Assembly: GCF_040869045.1 (NCBI RefSeq)
Contig: NW_027136911.1
Coordinates: forward strand, 558,001-622,000
Origin: Eurosta solidaginis
Lineage: Eukaryota > Arthropoda > Insecta > Diptera > Tephritidae
Length of the DNA stretch: 64,000 nucleotides
Reading direction: 5' to 3'
The notes under the pieces are model-generated. The model was not told where the DNA came from. It did not search any database and worked only from the letters and a program-made list of their open reading frames with translations. Of this stretch, positions 41,431-51,574 are shown piece after piece. The first letter of the stretch is position 1. Every line of letters starts with the position of its first letter. A program made the translations under genes and the position numbers.

Positions 41431-43776
41431 TTATTTAAATTTATTGGAATGACATGATTTAATATCAATCGGTAGTTCATTATATGATTTAAGACCTTTA
41501 TAATACAGATTACATTTGTCTGCTTCAGTTTTATAAGCCGGCAGATTAAAATCATTTTTATTACGAGTATTTACAGAGTGCACATCTTTTACATATTTTA
41601 TATTAGTCCTCAAATACGCAGGCAAAGTTCCTTCTATTATGTTTTTAATAAATTTTATGGTATAATAAAAAAGTTGCTGTCTAATGCTAAGCCAATTAAG
41701 AGAGCATAGCATGTCTCTGATAGGTGTGTCATACCGTTTTTTGAGAATGAATCTCATAGCGCGGTTCTGTTGCTTTTGTAGCTTGTATATCTGACTATCT
41801 CGCAAGATGAAAAATATAGTTGGGCAATAAATAAAATTAGGTTCGATTATAGATCTGTAGACGATGATTTTATACCTTCTATTTAAATATTTGCAGGTTC
41901 GTTGTGTAAAATATAACTTTTTCGCTATTTTTCCTACCGTATAATCCACGTGCTCGTTGAAATTCAGCTTATCATCTATTTTTATTCCCAAGTATTTTAT
42001 AAAGCTGACTTTTTCAATTAGTTCGTTATTTATATTTAAGTTTTGTAGCTCATTGTTTTGAAAATTGCGTCTAGATATAACCATAAATTTCGTTTTATTG
42101 ACATTCACTTTTAGTCTGTTTACGCATAACCAACCATATACGCTGTTAAGATCTTCTTGTAGCTTAGCATATATTTCAGTAATATTGTTCCCACTTATCA
42201 TAAGCAATGTATCATCAGCAAACAATTTTATTTCACAGTGCTTAATGGAGCTAGTTATATCATTAATATATATATTGAACATTATGGGTGCCAGCACAGA
42301 CCCTTGAGGTAGACCAACAGGTACCTCCCTTTTATCCGATACGGACGTTCCAATCACTGTTCTTTGGTATCTGTTAATTAGGAAGTCTTGAAACCATTTT
42401 AGTTCTATACCAGAAACGCCAATGCAAGAAAGCTTTTTCAGCATTAATTTTTGGTCGATCGTCTCGAATGCACGCTTTAAATCCAAAAACACAGCTAATA
42501 TGTGTTTTTTCCTGCTTAAGTCTTCTTTCCAGTTAGCTAAAACCAAATTCAAAGCACTTTCACATGAATGTTTTTTTCGAAAACCAGATTGTTGAGGTAT
42601 AATAATTACATTATCTTCTAAATATTTTACCAGCTGATTTTTTACCACTGTTTCCAAAATTTTTTCATCACATTGTAACGTGTTAATAGGTCTTATCTCC
42701 TCAGCTTTGATGGTATTTTTCACTTTTTCTAATGGCACAACTATAGAAGATTTCCATAAACTAGGAACGAGACCTTTATCTAAGCTCTCATTAACAAGCT
42801 GAGAATAGAAAAAACCTGTATACGTTATGGAATCTTTAACGACTCCTTCCGACACAAGTTTCTTCCCTCCAATTTTATTTTTAAACTTACTTACTATATC
42901 AACTATCTCTGAAGTGGAAACTTTCTGAAACTTAAAAACATAACGGCCATTTTGCTCATCTATAGTACCTTCATTACTAAAAGAAGTAGGAATATTCATG
43001 CTAATCTCCAATATACTATCAATGAAATAGTCATTCAAAGACTGCGCTATTTCATTTTCCTCTGTGTAGAGTTGGTCGTTTATTTTAATTTTTTTAATAC
43101 CATTATTTTCTTTAGCCATGCTTATGGAATTTTTCAAGTTTTTCCACATGACCTTACTATCACCAGCACTATGGTTGATTTTGTTTTCCATGTACTTGGC
43201 TTTTTTTATCTTAATTAGCCGTTTATATTGGCGTTTCGCAATATAATATTCACACCATTCTCCAGTGGATAGGCTGATCTTGTAAAGATTTAGCTTACGT
43301 TTATTTAAGTTAGCCAGCTCAAAATCATACCACTTGTTCATAAGTTTGACACTGACTTCTTTAGAGTATGTCAGGGTGGTCACTGCGCTTGATAGCGTAT
43401 TACATAGGAATGTTGCCTTATTTTCGATGCTGTTATATATCAGAGCTATTTGATATTGGGGGAAAATATTTTTAACTTTTAGTATGATACACCAGATGTT
43501 CTTGTTTAATGTTCTGTTATAACTTATTGAGTATTCAATTGTTTCATTTATATATATTAGCACACCGCCTGTGTGCCTGCTGTGGGAATCGCACCGTACA
43601 AGTTTATATGTTTGTATCTGTAGCTCTTGATTCGTTATTTCTTCAGTCGAACAAGTCTCCGAACAAAATATTAAATGTGGTTTATGTACATCTATCAGAC
43701 GCTCTAGTTCAGTTTTATTGGCGACGATACTACAAATATTTAAATATATACAACTTAGCTCCTCTGGTATTCGTTG
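41431..43776 (-). CDS. Retrotransposon ORF2: partial endonuclease plus reverse transcriptase
   Basis: A 781-codon open frame that begins directly after the ORF1 TAG, in the same frame, and ends at TAA (41433-41431). It has no ATG near its beginning; the first Met comes well after the endonuclease segment. Numbering from 43776: endonuclease N-terminal half at 10-116 with N13, SET/E40, R61-x-D63, GG 70-71 and the IALIYN strand (to N115). No GDFN or SDH block follows; the text passes at once into the linker before the RT. RT motifs are SGFRKKHS (397-404), catalytic D432 (FLDLKRAF), LPQG (489-492) and FADD with D521-D522 (42216-42211), all intact. The Leu/Asn-rich C-terminal domain, with LQKQQNRA and a final TR...LP region, matches the CR1/Jockey group. 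About 120 residues shorter than I would expect, consistent with an in-frame endonuclease deletion. RT would copy element RNA at the nick. Autonomous activity is unlikely. Confidence 0.9.
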   Translation of the reverse strand, partial: QRIPEELSCIYLNICSIVANKTELERLIDVHKPHLIFCSETCSTEEITNQELQIQTYKLVRCDSHSRHTGGVLIYINETIEYSISYNRTLNKNIWCIILKVKNIFPQYQIALIYNSIENKATFLCNTLSSAVTTLTYSKEVSVKLMNKWYDFELANLNKRKLNLYKISLSTGEWCEYYIAKRQYKRLIKIKKAKYMENKINHSAGDSKVMWKNLKNSISMAKENNGIKKIKINDQLYTEENEIAQSLNDYFIDSILEISMNIPTSFSNEGTIDEQNGRYVFKFQKVSTSEIVDIVSKFKNKIGGKKLVSEGVVKDSITYTGFFYSQLVNESLDKGLVPSLWKSSIVVPLEKVKNTIKAEEIRPINTLQCDEKILETVVKNQLVKYLEDNVIIIPQQSGFRKKHSCESALNLVLANWKEDLSRKKHILAVFLDLKRAFETIDQKLMLKKLSCIGVSGIELKWFQDFLINRYQRTVIGTSVSDKREVPVGLPQGSVLAPIMFNIYINDITSSIKHCEIKLFADDTLLMISGNNITEIYAKLQEDLNSVYGWLCVNRLKVNVNKTKFMVISRRNFQNNELQNLNINNELIEKVSFIKYLGIKIDDKLNFNEHVDYTVGKIAKKLYFTQRTCKYLNRRYKIIVYRSIIEPNFIYCPTIFFILRDSQIYKLQKQQNRAMRFILKKRYDTPIRDMLCSLNWLSIRQQLFYYTIKFIKNIIEGTLPAYLRTNIKYVKDVHSVNTRNKNDFNLPAYKTEADKCNLYYKGLKSYNELPIDIKSCHSNKFK

Positions 43777-44526
43777 CTAAACTCGTGCCTTATTTCTTGG
43801 CTGCGAATATTTTTTATACGCAGGACAATCTTTGCTGAAAGCGTAATGGCTAACATCGACGTCAATAACTTTTTTTTGAACAAGTTCGCTACAGTTTACA
43901 CATTTAACAATGTTAGATGTGCACTCTTTGCTATCATGGGGTCCAGCACATTTGCTGCAAGCTACTTTATTTGTGCACTCAGCTGCTTTGTGCTTATATC
44001 CCAGACATTTAAAACACCTCAAAACACCTATATGCTCGTAAGCGACGCAAGTATCCCACTCTATATATAGTTTCTTTTGTTGCAACACATTATCGAATGT
44101 TACTGCATCTGTTTCCACTAACGCAATGTAGCTTACTTCTCTACGATTGGTATTTTCATACAGTTTTAACATTTTAAAATCCTTTCCGTTACATGAGTCA
44201 TTTTGCTTAGTTAAGCATTCTACCAAACGCTCATTGCTAACTTTTTCAGTTAAACCAACAATTTTTATTTTCTTTTTTATTTCATCCTTATTTTTTGTTT
44301 TCTCTGCTTCGTAATCGTTTCCAATACCTTCTCTTACCTTTAGCTGGACTTTTTCACAGGCGTCTTTATTTTTACATTCTACAATAATGGCACCACTATT
44401 TACTTCTTTAACATTTTTAACAAGGCCTTCGGTAGGTTCGACAACTTTTTTTAGAGCTTCCTTGGTTTCCTTAGCTTTTTTGCCCTTCTTTTTCGGTTTA
44501 ATGACAATTTTATTCTCATTTACAGA
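43777..44526 (-). pseudogene. Retrotransposon ORF1 (gag-like nucleic-acid-binding protein), 5' truncated
   Basis: Encodes 249 element-derived residues ending at a TAG (43779-43777). It would coat element RNA in ribonucleoprotein particles. A Lys-rich stretch near the start (PKKKGKKAKETK) is followed by an RRM-like or PRE_C2HC-type region with IKIVGL and YIALVE strands, then three zinc knuckles. Numbered in the frame that runs in from the satellite (GTG at 44613 as residue 1, element from residue 30), these are C200-C203-H208-C213, C219-C222-H226-C231 and C238-C241-H256-C263. The third has a 14-residue gap before His, longer than usual for the family. The true N-terminus is absent: the element begins in mid-codon series at 44526. 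The frame remains open into the satellite up to 44613, with an ATG-encoded Met at residue 18 inside satellite. Calling it a pseudogene is based on the truncation. Confidence 0.85.
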
Positions 44527-44533
44527 AGCTTGT
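44527..44533 (+). repeat. Target-site duplication, right copy (AGCTTGT)
   Basis: Second copy of the 7-bp target duplication at the 5' end of the minus-strand element. It is followed directly by GGATTAATATACACAT, the normal continuation of the monomer. Confidence 0.9.
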
Positions 44534-45590
44534 GGATTAATATACACATAAAAACCTACCATCTGCAAAAATAAAATCGATTCTGTCTTGCTTGGTTCAA
44601 TATATATGGACACTTATCCCTTTTAGTCGGTTAACCCCACCCAGTATGACGTAGAAATTTAACCGTTAACGATAGAACCTTGGATCAGCTTGTGGATTTA
44701 TATACACATAAAAACCTACCATCTGCAAAAACAAAATCGATTCTATCTTGCTTGATTCAATAGATATGGACACTAATCCGTTTTAGTCGGTTAACCCCAT
44801 CCACTTTGACGTAGAAATTGAACCGTTAAAGATAGAGACTTGGGTCAGCTTGTGGATTAATATACACATAAAAACCTACCATCTGCAAAAATATATTCGA
44901 TTCTATCTTGCTTGGTTAAATAGATATCTATACTTATCCCTTTTAGTCGGTTAACCCCACCGACTATAACGTAGAAATTGAACCGTTAACGATAGAAACT
45001 TAGGTCAGCTTGTGGATTAATATACACATAAAAACCTACCATCTGCAAAAAAAAAATCGATTCTATCTTGCTTGGTTAAATAGATAATAGATATCTATAC
45101 TTATCCCTTTTAGTCGGTTAACCCCACCCACTATAACGTAGAAATTGAACCGTTAACGATAGAAACTTAGGTCAGCTTGTGGATTAATATACACATAAAA
45201 ACCTACCATCTGCAAAAATAAAATCGATTCTATCTTGCTTGGTTCAATAGATATGGACACTTATCCCTTTTAGTCGGTTAACCCCACCCACTTTGGCGTA
45301 GAAATTGAAACGTTAATGATAGAACCTTGGATCAGCTTGTGGATTAATATACACATAAAAACCTATCATCTGCAAAAATAAAATCGATTCTATCTTGCTT
45401 GATTCAATAGATATGGACACTTATCCCTTTTTGTCGGTTAACCCCACCCACTTTGACGTAGAAATTGAACCGTTAACGATAGAACCTTGGATAAGCTTGT
45501 GGATTAATATACACATAAAAACCTATCATCTGCAAAAAAAAATCGATTCTATCTTGCTTGGTTCAATAGATATGGACACTTATCCCTTTT
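44534..45590 (+). repeat. Satellite just right of the retrotransposon
   Basis: Continues the monomer interrupted by the insertion, then GTATGACG, CTTTGACG and CTATAACG monomers. A longer spacer occurs near 45083, where AATAGATAATAGATATC carries an 8-base duplication, and the A-run near 45050 reaches nine or more. The first 170 bp match 35204-35370, 51158-51325 and 58195-58360. Confidence 0.75.
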
Positions 45591-48500
45591 AGTCGGTTAC
45601 CCCCACCCACTTTGGCGTAGAAATTGAATCGTTAACGATAGAACCTTGGATCAGCTTGTGGATTAATATGCACATAAAAACCTATCATCTGCAAAAACAA
45701 AATCGATTCTATCTTGCTTGGTTCAATAGATATGGACACTTATCCCTTTTAGTCGGTTAACCCCACCCACTTTGGCGTAGAAATTGAATCGTTAATGATA
45801 GAACCTTGGATCAGCTTGTGGATTAATATACACATAAAAACCTATGATCTGCAAAAACAAAATCGATTCTATCTTGCTTGATTCAATAGATATGGACACT
45901 TATCCCTTTTTGTCGGTTAACCCCACCCACTTTGACGTAGAAATTGAACCGTTAACGATAGAACCTTGGATCAGCTTGTGGATTAATATACACATAAAAA
46001 CCTATCATCTGCAAAAAAAAATCGATTCTATCTTGCTTGGTTCAATAGATATGGACACTTATCCCTTTTAGTCGGTTAACCCCATCCACTTTGACGTAGA
46101 AATTGAACCGTTAACGATAGAACCTTGGATCAGCTCGTGGATTAATATACACATAAAAACCTATCATCTGCAAAAACAAAATCGATTCTATCTTGCTTGA
46201 TTCAATAGATATGGACACTTATCCCTTTTTGTCGGTTAACCCCACCCACTTTGACGTAGAAATTGAACCGTTAACGATAGAACCTTGGATCAGCTTGTGG
46301 ATTAATATACACATAAAAACCTACCATCTGCAAAAAAAAATCGATTCTATCTTGCTTGGTTCAATAGATATGGACACTTATCCCTTTTAGTCGGTTAACC
46401 CCACCCACTTTGACGTAGAAATTGAACCGTTAACGATAGAACCTTGGATCAGCTTGTGGATTAATATACACATAAAAACCTATCATCTGCAAAAAAAAAT
46501 CGATTCTATCTTGCTTGGTTAAATAGATATCTATACTTATCCCTTTTATTCGGTTAACCCCACCCACTATAACGTAGAATTTGAACCGTTAACGATAGAA
46601 ACTTAGGTCAGCTTGTGGATTAAAATACACATAAAAACCTACCATCTGCAAAAATAAAATCGATTCTATCTTGCTTGGTTCAATAGATATGGACACTTAT
46701 CCCTTTTTGTCGGTTAACCCCACCCACTTTGACGTAGAAATTGAACCGTTAACGATAGAACCTTGGATCAGCTTGTGGATTAATATACCCATAAAAACCT
46801 ATCATCTGCAAAAAAAAATCGATTCTATCTTGCTTGGTTCAATAGATATGGACACTTATCCCTTTTAGTCGGTTAACCCCATCCACTTTGACGTAGAAAT
46901 TGAACCGTTAACGATAGAACCTTGGATCAGCTCGTGGATTAATATACACATAAAAACCTATCATCTGCAAAAACAAAATCGATTCTATCTTGCTTGATTC
47001 AATAGATATGGACACTTATCCCTTTTAGTCGGTTAACCCCATCCACTTTGACGTAGAAATTGAACCGTTAAAGATAGAGCCTTGGATCAGCTTGTGGATT
47101 AATATACACATAAAAACCTACCATCTGCAAAAATATATTTGATTCTATCTTGCTTGGTTCAATAGATATGTATACTTATCCCTTTTAGTCGGTTAACCCC
47201 ACCCACTATGACGTAGAAGAGATAGAGCCTTGGATCGGCTTGTGGATTAATATACGCATAAAAACCTATCATCTGCAAAAACAAAATCGATTCTATCTTG
47301 CTTGATACAATAGATATGGACACTTATCCCTTTTAGTCGGTTAACCCCACCCACTATAACGTAGAAATTGAACCGTTAACAATAGAAACTTAGGTCAGCT
47401 TGTGGATTAATATACACATAAAAACCTACCATCTGCAAAAATAAAATCGATTCTGTCTTGCTTGGTTCAATATATATGGACACTCCCTTTTAGTCGGTTA
47501 ACCCCACCCAAAATAGATATGGACACTTATCCCTTTTAGTCGGTTAACCGCACCCAGTATGACGTAGAAATCGAACCGTTAGCGATAGAACCTTGGATCA
47601 GCCTGTGAATTAATATACACATAAAAACCTACCATCTGCAAAAATAAATTCGATTCTATCTTGCTTGGTTCAATAGATATGTATACTTATCCCTTTTAGT
47701 CGGTTAACCACACCCACTATAACGTAGAAATTGAACCGTTAACGACAGAAACTTAGGTCAGCTTGTGGATTAGTATACACATAAAAACCTACCATCTGCA
47801 AAAATAAAATCGATTCTGTCTTGCTTGGTTCAATATATATGGACACTTATGCCTTTTAGTCGGTTAACCCCACCCAGTATGACGTAGAAATTGAACCGTT
47901 AACGATAGAACCTTGGATCAGCTCGTGGATTAATATACACATAAAAACCTATCATCTTCAAAAACAAAATCGATTCTATCTTGCTTGGTTCAATAGATAT
48001 GTATACTTATCCCTTTTAGTCGGTTAACCCCACCCACTATGACGTAGAAGAGATAGAGCCTTGGATCGGCTTGTGGATTAATATACGCATAAAAACCTAT
48101 CATCTGCAAAAACAAAATCGATTCTATCTTGCTTGGTTCAATAGATATGGACACTTATCCCTTTTAGTCGGTTAACCCCACCCAAAATAGATATGGACAC
48201 TTATCCCTTTTAGTCGGTTAACCCCATCCACTTTGACGTAGAAATTGAACCGTTAACGATAGAACCTTGGATCAGCTCGTGGATTAATATACACATAAAA
48301 ACCTATCATCTGCAAAAACAAAATCGATTCTATCTTGCTTGATTAAATAGATATGGACACTTATCCCTTTTAGTCGGTTAACCCCATCCACTTTGACGTA
48401 GAAATTGAACCGTTAACGATAGAACCTTGTGTTGGCTTGTGGATTAATATACACATAAAAACCTATCATCTTCAGAAAAAAAATCGATTCTACCTAGCTT

Positions 48501-51500
48501 GGTTCAATAGATATGGACGCTTATCCCTTTTAGTCGGTTAACCCCACCCACAATAGGTATAGACACTTATCCCTTTTAGTCGGTTAACCCCATCCACTTT
48601 GACGTAGAAATTGAACCCTTAACGATAGAACCTTGTATTAACTTGTGGATTAATATACACATAAAAACCTATCATCTGCAAAAAAAAAAATCGATTCTAT
48701 CTTGCTTGGTTCAATAGATATGGACACTTATCCCTTTTAGTCGGTTAACCCCACCCACTTTGGCGTAGAAATTGAATCGTTAACGATAGAACCTTGGATC
48801 AGCTTGTGGATTAATATGCACATAAAAACCTATCATCTGCAAAAACAAAATCGATTCTATCTTGCTTGGTTCAATAGATATGGACACTTATCCCTTTTAG
48901 TCGGTTAACCCCACCCACTTTGGCGTAGAAATTGAATCGTTAATGATAGAACCTTGGATCAGCTTGTGGATTAATATACACATAAAAACCTATCATCTGC
49001 AAAAACAAAATCGATTCTATCTTGCTTGGTTCAATAGATATGGACACTTATCCCTTATAGTCGGTTAACCCCACCCACAATAGATATGGACACTTATCCC
49101 TTTTAGACGGTTAACCCCATCCACTTTGACGTAGAAATTGAACCGATAACGATAGAACCTTGGCTCAGCTTGTGGATTAATATACACATAAAAACCTACC
49201 ATCTGCAAAAACAAAATCGATTCTATCTTGCTTGGTTCAATAGATATGGACATTTATCCCTTTTAGTCGGTTAATCCCACCCACAATAGATATGGACACT
49301 TATCCCTTTTAGTCGGTTAACCCCATCCACTTTGACGTAGAAACTGAACCGTTAACGATAGAACCTTGTATTAGCTTGTGGATTAATATACACATAAAAA
49401 CCTATCATGTTCAAAAACAAAATCGATTCTATCTTGCTTGGTTCAATAGATATGGACACTTATCCCTTTTAGTCGGTTAACCCCATCCACTTTGACGTAG
49501 AAATTGAACCGTTAACGATAGAACCTTTTATTAGCTTGTGGATTAATATACACATAAAAACCTATCATGTTCGAAAACAAAATCGATTCTATCTTGCTTG
49601 GTTCAATAGATATGGACGCTTATCCCTTTTAGTCGGTTAATCCCACCCACAATAGATATGGAAACTTATCCCTTTTAGTCGGTTAACCCCATCCACTTTA
49701 ACGTAGAAACTGAATCGTTAACGATAGAACCTTGTATTAGCTTGTGAATTAATATACACATAAAAGCCTATCATCTGCAAAAACAAAATCGATTCTATCT
49801 TGCTTGGTTCAATAGATATGGACACTTATCCCTTTTAGTCGGTTAACCCCATCCACTTTGACGTAGAAATTGAACCGTTAACGATAGAACCTTGTATTAG
49901 CTTGTGGATTAATATACACATAAAAACCTATCATGTTCAAAAACAAAATCGATTCTATCTTGCTTGGTTAAATAGATATGGACGCTTATCCCTTTTAGTC
50001 GGTTAACCCCACCCACAATAGATATAGACACTTATCCCTTTTAGTCGGTTAACCCCATCCACTTTGACGTAGAAATTGAACCGTTAACGATAGAACCTTG
50101 TATTAGCTTGTGGATTAATATACACATAAAAACCTATCATCTTCAAAAACAAAATCGATTCTATCTTGCTTGGTTCAATAGATATGGACACTTATCCCTT
50201 TTAGTCGGTTAACCCCACTCACTTTGGCGTAGAAATTCAATCGTTAACGATAGAACCTTGGATCAGCTTGTGGATTAATATACACATAAAAACCTAGCAT
50301 CTGCAAAAACAAAATCGATTCTATCTTGCTTGGTTCAATAGATATGGACACTTATCCCTTTTAGTCGGTTAACCCCACCCACAATAGATATGGACACTTA
50401 TCCCTTTTAGACGGTTAACCCCATCCACTTTGACGTAGAAATTGAACCGTTAACGATAGAACCTTGGGTCAGCTTGTGGATTAATATACGCATAAAAACC
50501 TACCATCTGCAAAAACAAAATCGATTCTATCTTGCTTGGTTCAATAGATATGGACACTTATCCCTTTTAGTCGGTTAATCCCACCCACAATAGATATGGA
50601 CACTTATCCCTTTTAGTCGGTTAACCCCATCCACTTTGACGTAGAAATTGAACCGTTAACGATAGAACCTTGGATCAGCTTGTGGATTAATATACACATA
50701 AAAACCTATCATCTGCAAAAACAAAATCGAATCTATCTTGCTTGGTTCAATAGATATGGATACTTATTCCTTTTAGTCGGTTAACCCCAACCACTATAAC
50801 GTAGAAATTGAACCGTTAGCGATAGAACCTTAGATCAGCCTGTGGATTAATACACACATAAAAACCTACCATCTGTAAAAATAAATTCGATTCTATCTTG
50901 CTTGGTTCAATAGATATGGACACTTATCCCTTTTAGTCGGTTAACCCCACCCAGTATGACGTAGAAATCGAACCGTTAGCGATAGAACCTTGGATCAGCC
51001 TGTGAATTAATATACACATAAAAACCTACCATCTGCAAAAATAAATTCGAATCTACCATTGCTTGGTTCAATAGATATGTATACTTATCCCTTTTAGTCG
51101 GTTAACCCCACCCACTATAACGGAGAAATTGAACCCTTAACGATAGAAACTTAGGTCAGCTTGTGGATTAATATATACATAAAAACCTACCATCTGCAAA
51201 AATAAAATCGTTTCTGTCTTGCTTGGTTCAATATATATGGACACTTATCCCTTTTAGTCGGTTAACCCCACCCAGTATGACGTAGAAATTTAACCGTTAA
51301 CGACAGAACCTTGGATCAGCTTGTGGATTAATATACACATAAAAACCTATCATCTGCAAAAACAAAATCTATTCTATCTTGCTTGGTTCAATAAATATGG
51401 ACACTTATCCCTTTTAGTCGGTTAACTCCACCCACTTTGGCGTAGAAATTGAATCGTTAACGATAGAAACTTAGGTCAGCTTGTGGATTAATATACACAT

Positions 51501-51574
51501 AAAAACCTACCATCTGCAAAAATAAAATCGATTCTGTCTTGCTTGGTTCAATATATATGGACACTTATCCCTTT
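45590..51574 (+). repeat. 5985-bp HOR, copy 1
   Basis: Aligned to copy 2 by several markers, each 5984-5985 bp apart: ATGATCTGCAAAAAC (45844 and 51829), CACTCCCTTTT (47481 and 53466) and the segment around 49065 and 55049. It contains 159-bp monomers with A-runs of nine or ten at 46.0-46.9 kb, the 12-bp-deletion monomers near 47.2 and 48.0 kb, CCCAAAATAGAT short units, and a series of 46-bp units after 48.5 kb. The start point is approximate. Confidence 0.85.
49471..49630 (+). repeat. Representative full 160-bp monomer
   Basis: Chosen as a clean example. Landmarks are AGTCGGTTAACCCC (1-14), GACGTAGAAATTGAACCGTT (24-43), GATAGAACCTT (47-57), TAGCTTGTGGATTAATAT (62-79), ACACATAAAAACC (80-92), AAAATCGATTCT (109-120), TTGCTTGGTTCAATAGATAT (124-143) and GGACACTTATCCCTTTT (144-160). 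Positions 21-29, 36-41, 55-70 and 92-112 vary most between subfamilies. The ends and the TTGCTTGGTTCAATAGATAT block are most constant. This example carries the variants TTTTATTAGC and CATGTTCG. Confidence 0.9.

Larger units (their letters stand above)
41015..44526 (-). mobile_element. 5'-truncated non-LTR retrotransposon (Jockey/CR1-like)
   Basis: A 3512-bp insertion unlike the satellite, lying on the minus strand. In element orientation it has a partial ORF1 with three zinc knuckles (44526-43777), an ORF2 with a truncated apurinic-type endonuclease region and a full reverse transcriptase core (43776-41431), a 416-bp 3' region, and a terminal ACATTAT repeat. No long terminal repeats, integrase or protease are present. 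The flanking 7-bp duplication shows target-primed insertion. The RT C-terminal region (an IEPxFIYC-like segment, then LQKQQNRA, then a TR and LP-rich tail) resembles the CR1/L2/Daphne/Jockey group. The exact clade is not resolved by eye. The 5' end is missing because ORF1 has no start codon of its own. Confidence 0.93.

Noticed and set aside
41214..41555. Minus-strand 113-codon frame at the end of ORF2
   Set aside because: Overlaps the end of ORF2 in another frame; its sequence has no recognisable domain and the ORF2 frame matches the RT family to its stop.
42065..44070. Plus-strand frames opposite ORF1 and ORF2 (42065, 42952, 43509, 43774)
   Set aside because: Antisense shadows of the retrotransposon ORFs with no domain.
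41015..44526. LTR retrotransposon or retrovirus-like element
   Set aside because: No LTRs, protease, integrase or RNase H of that type; the RT sequence, zinc knuckles with endonuclease remnant, and variable-type target duplication fit a non-LTR element.
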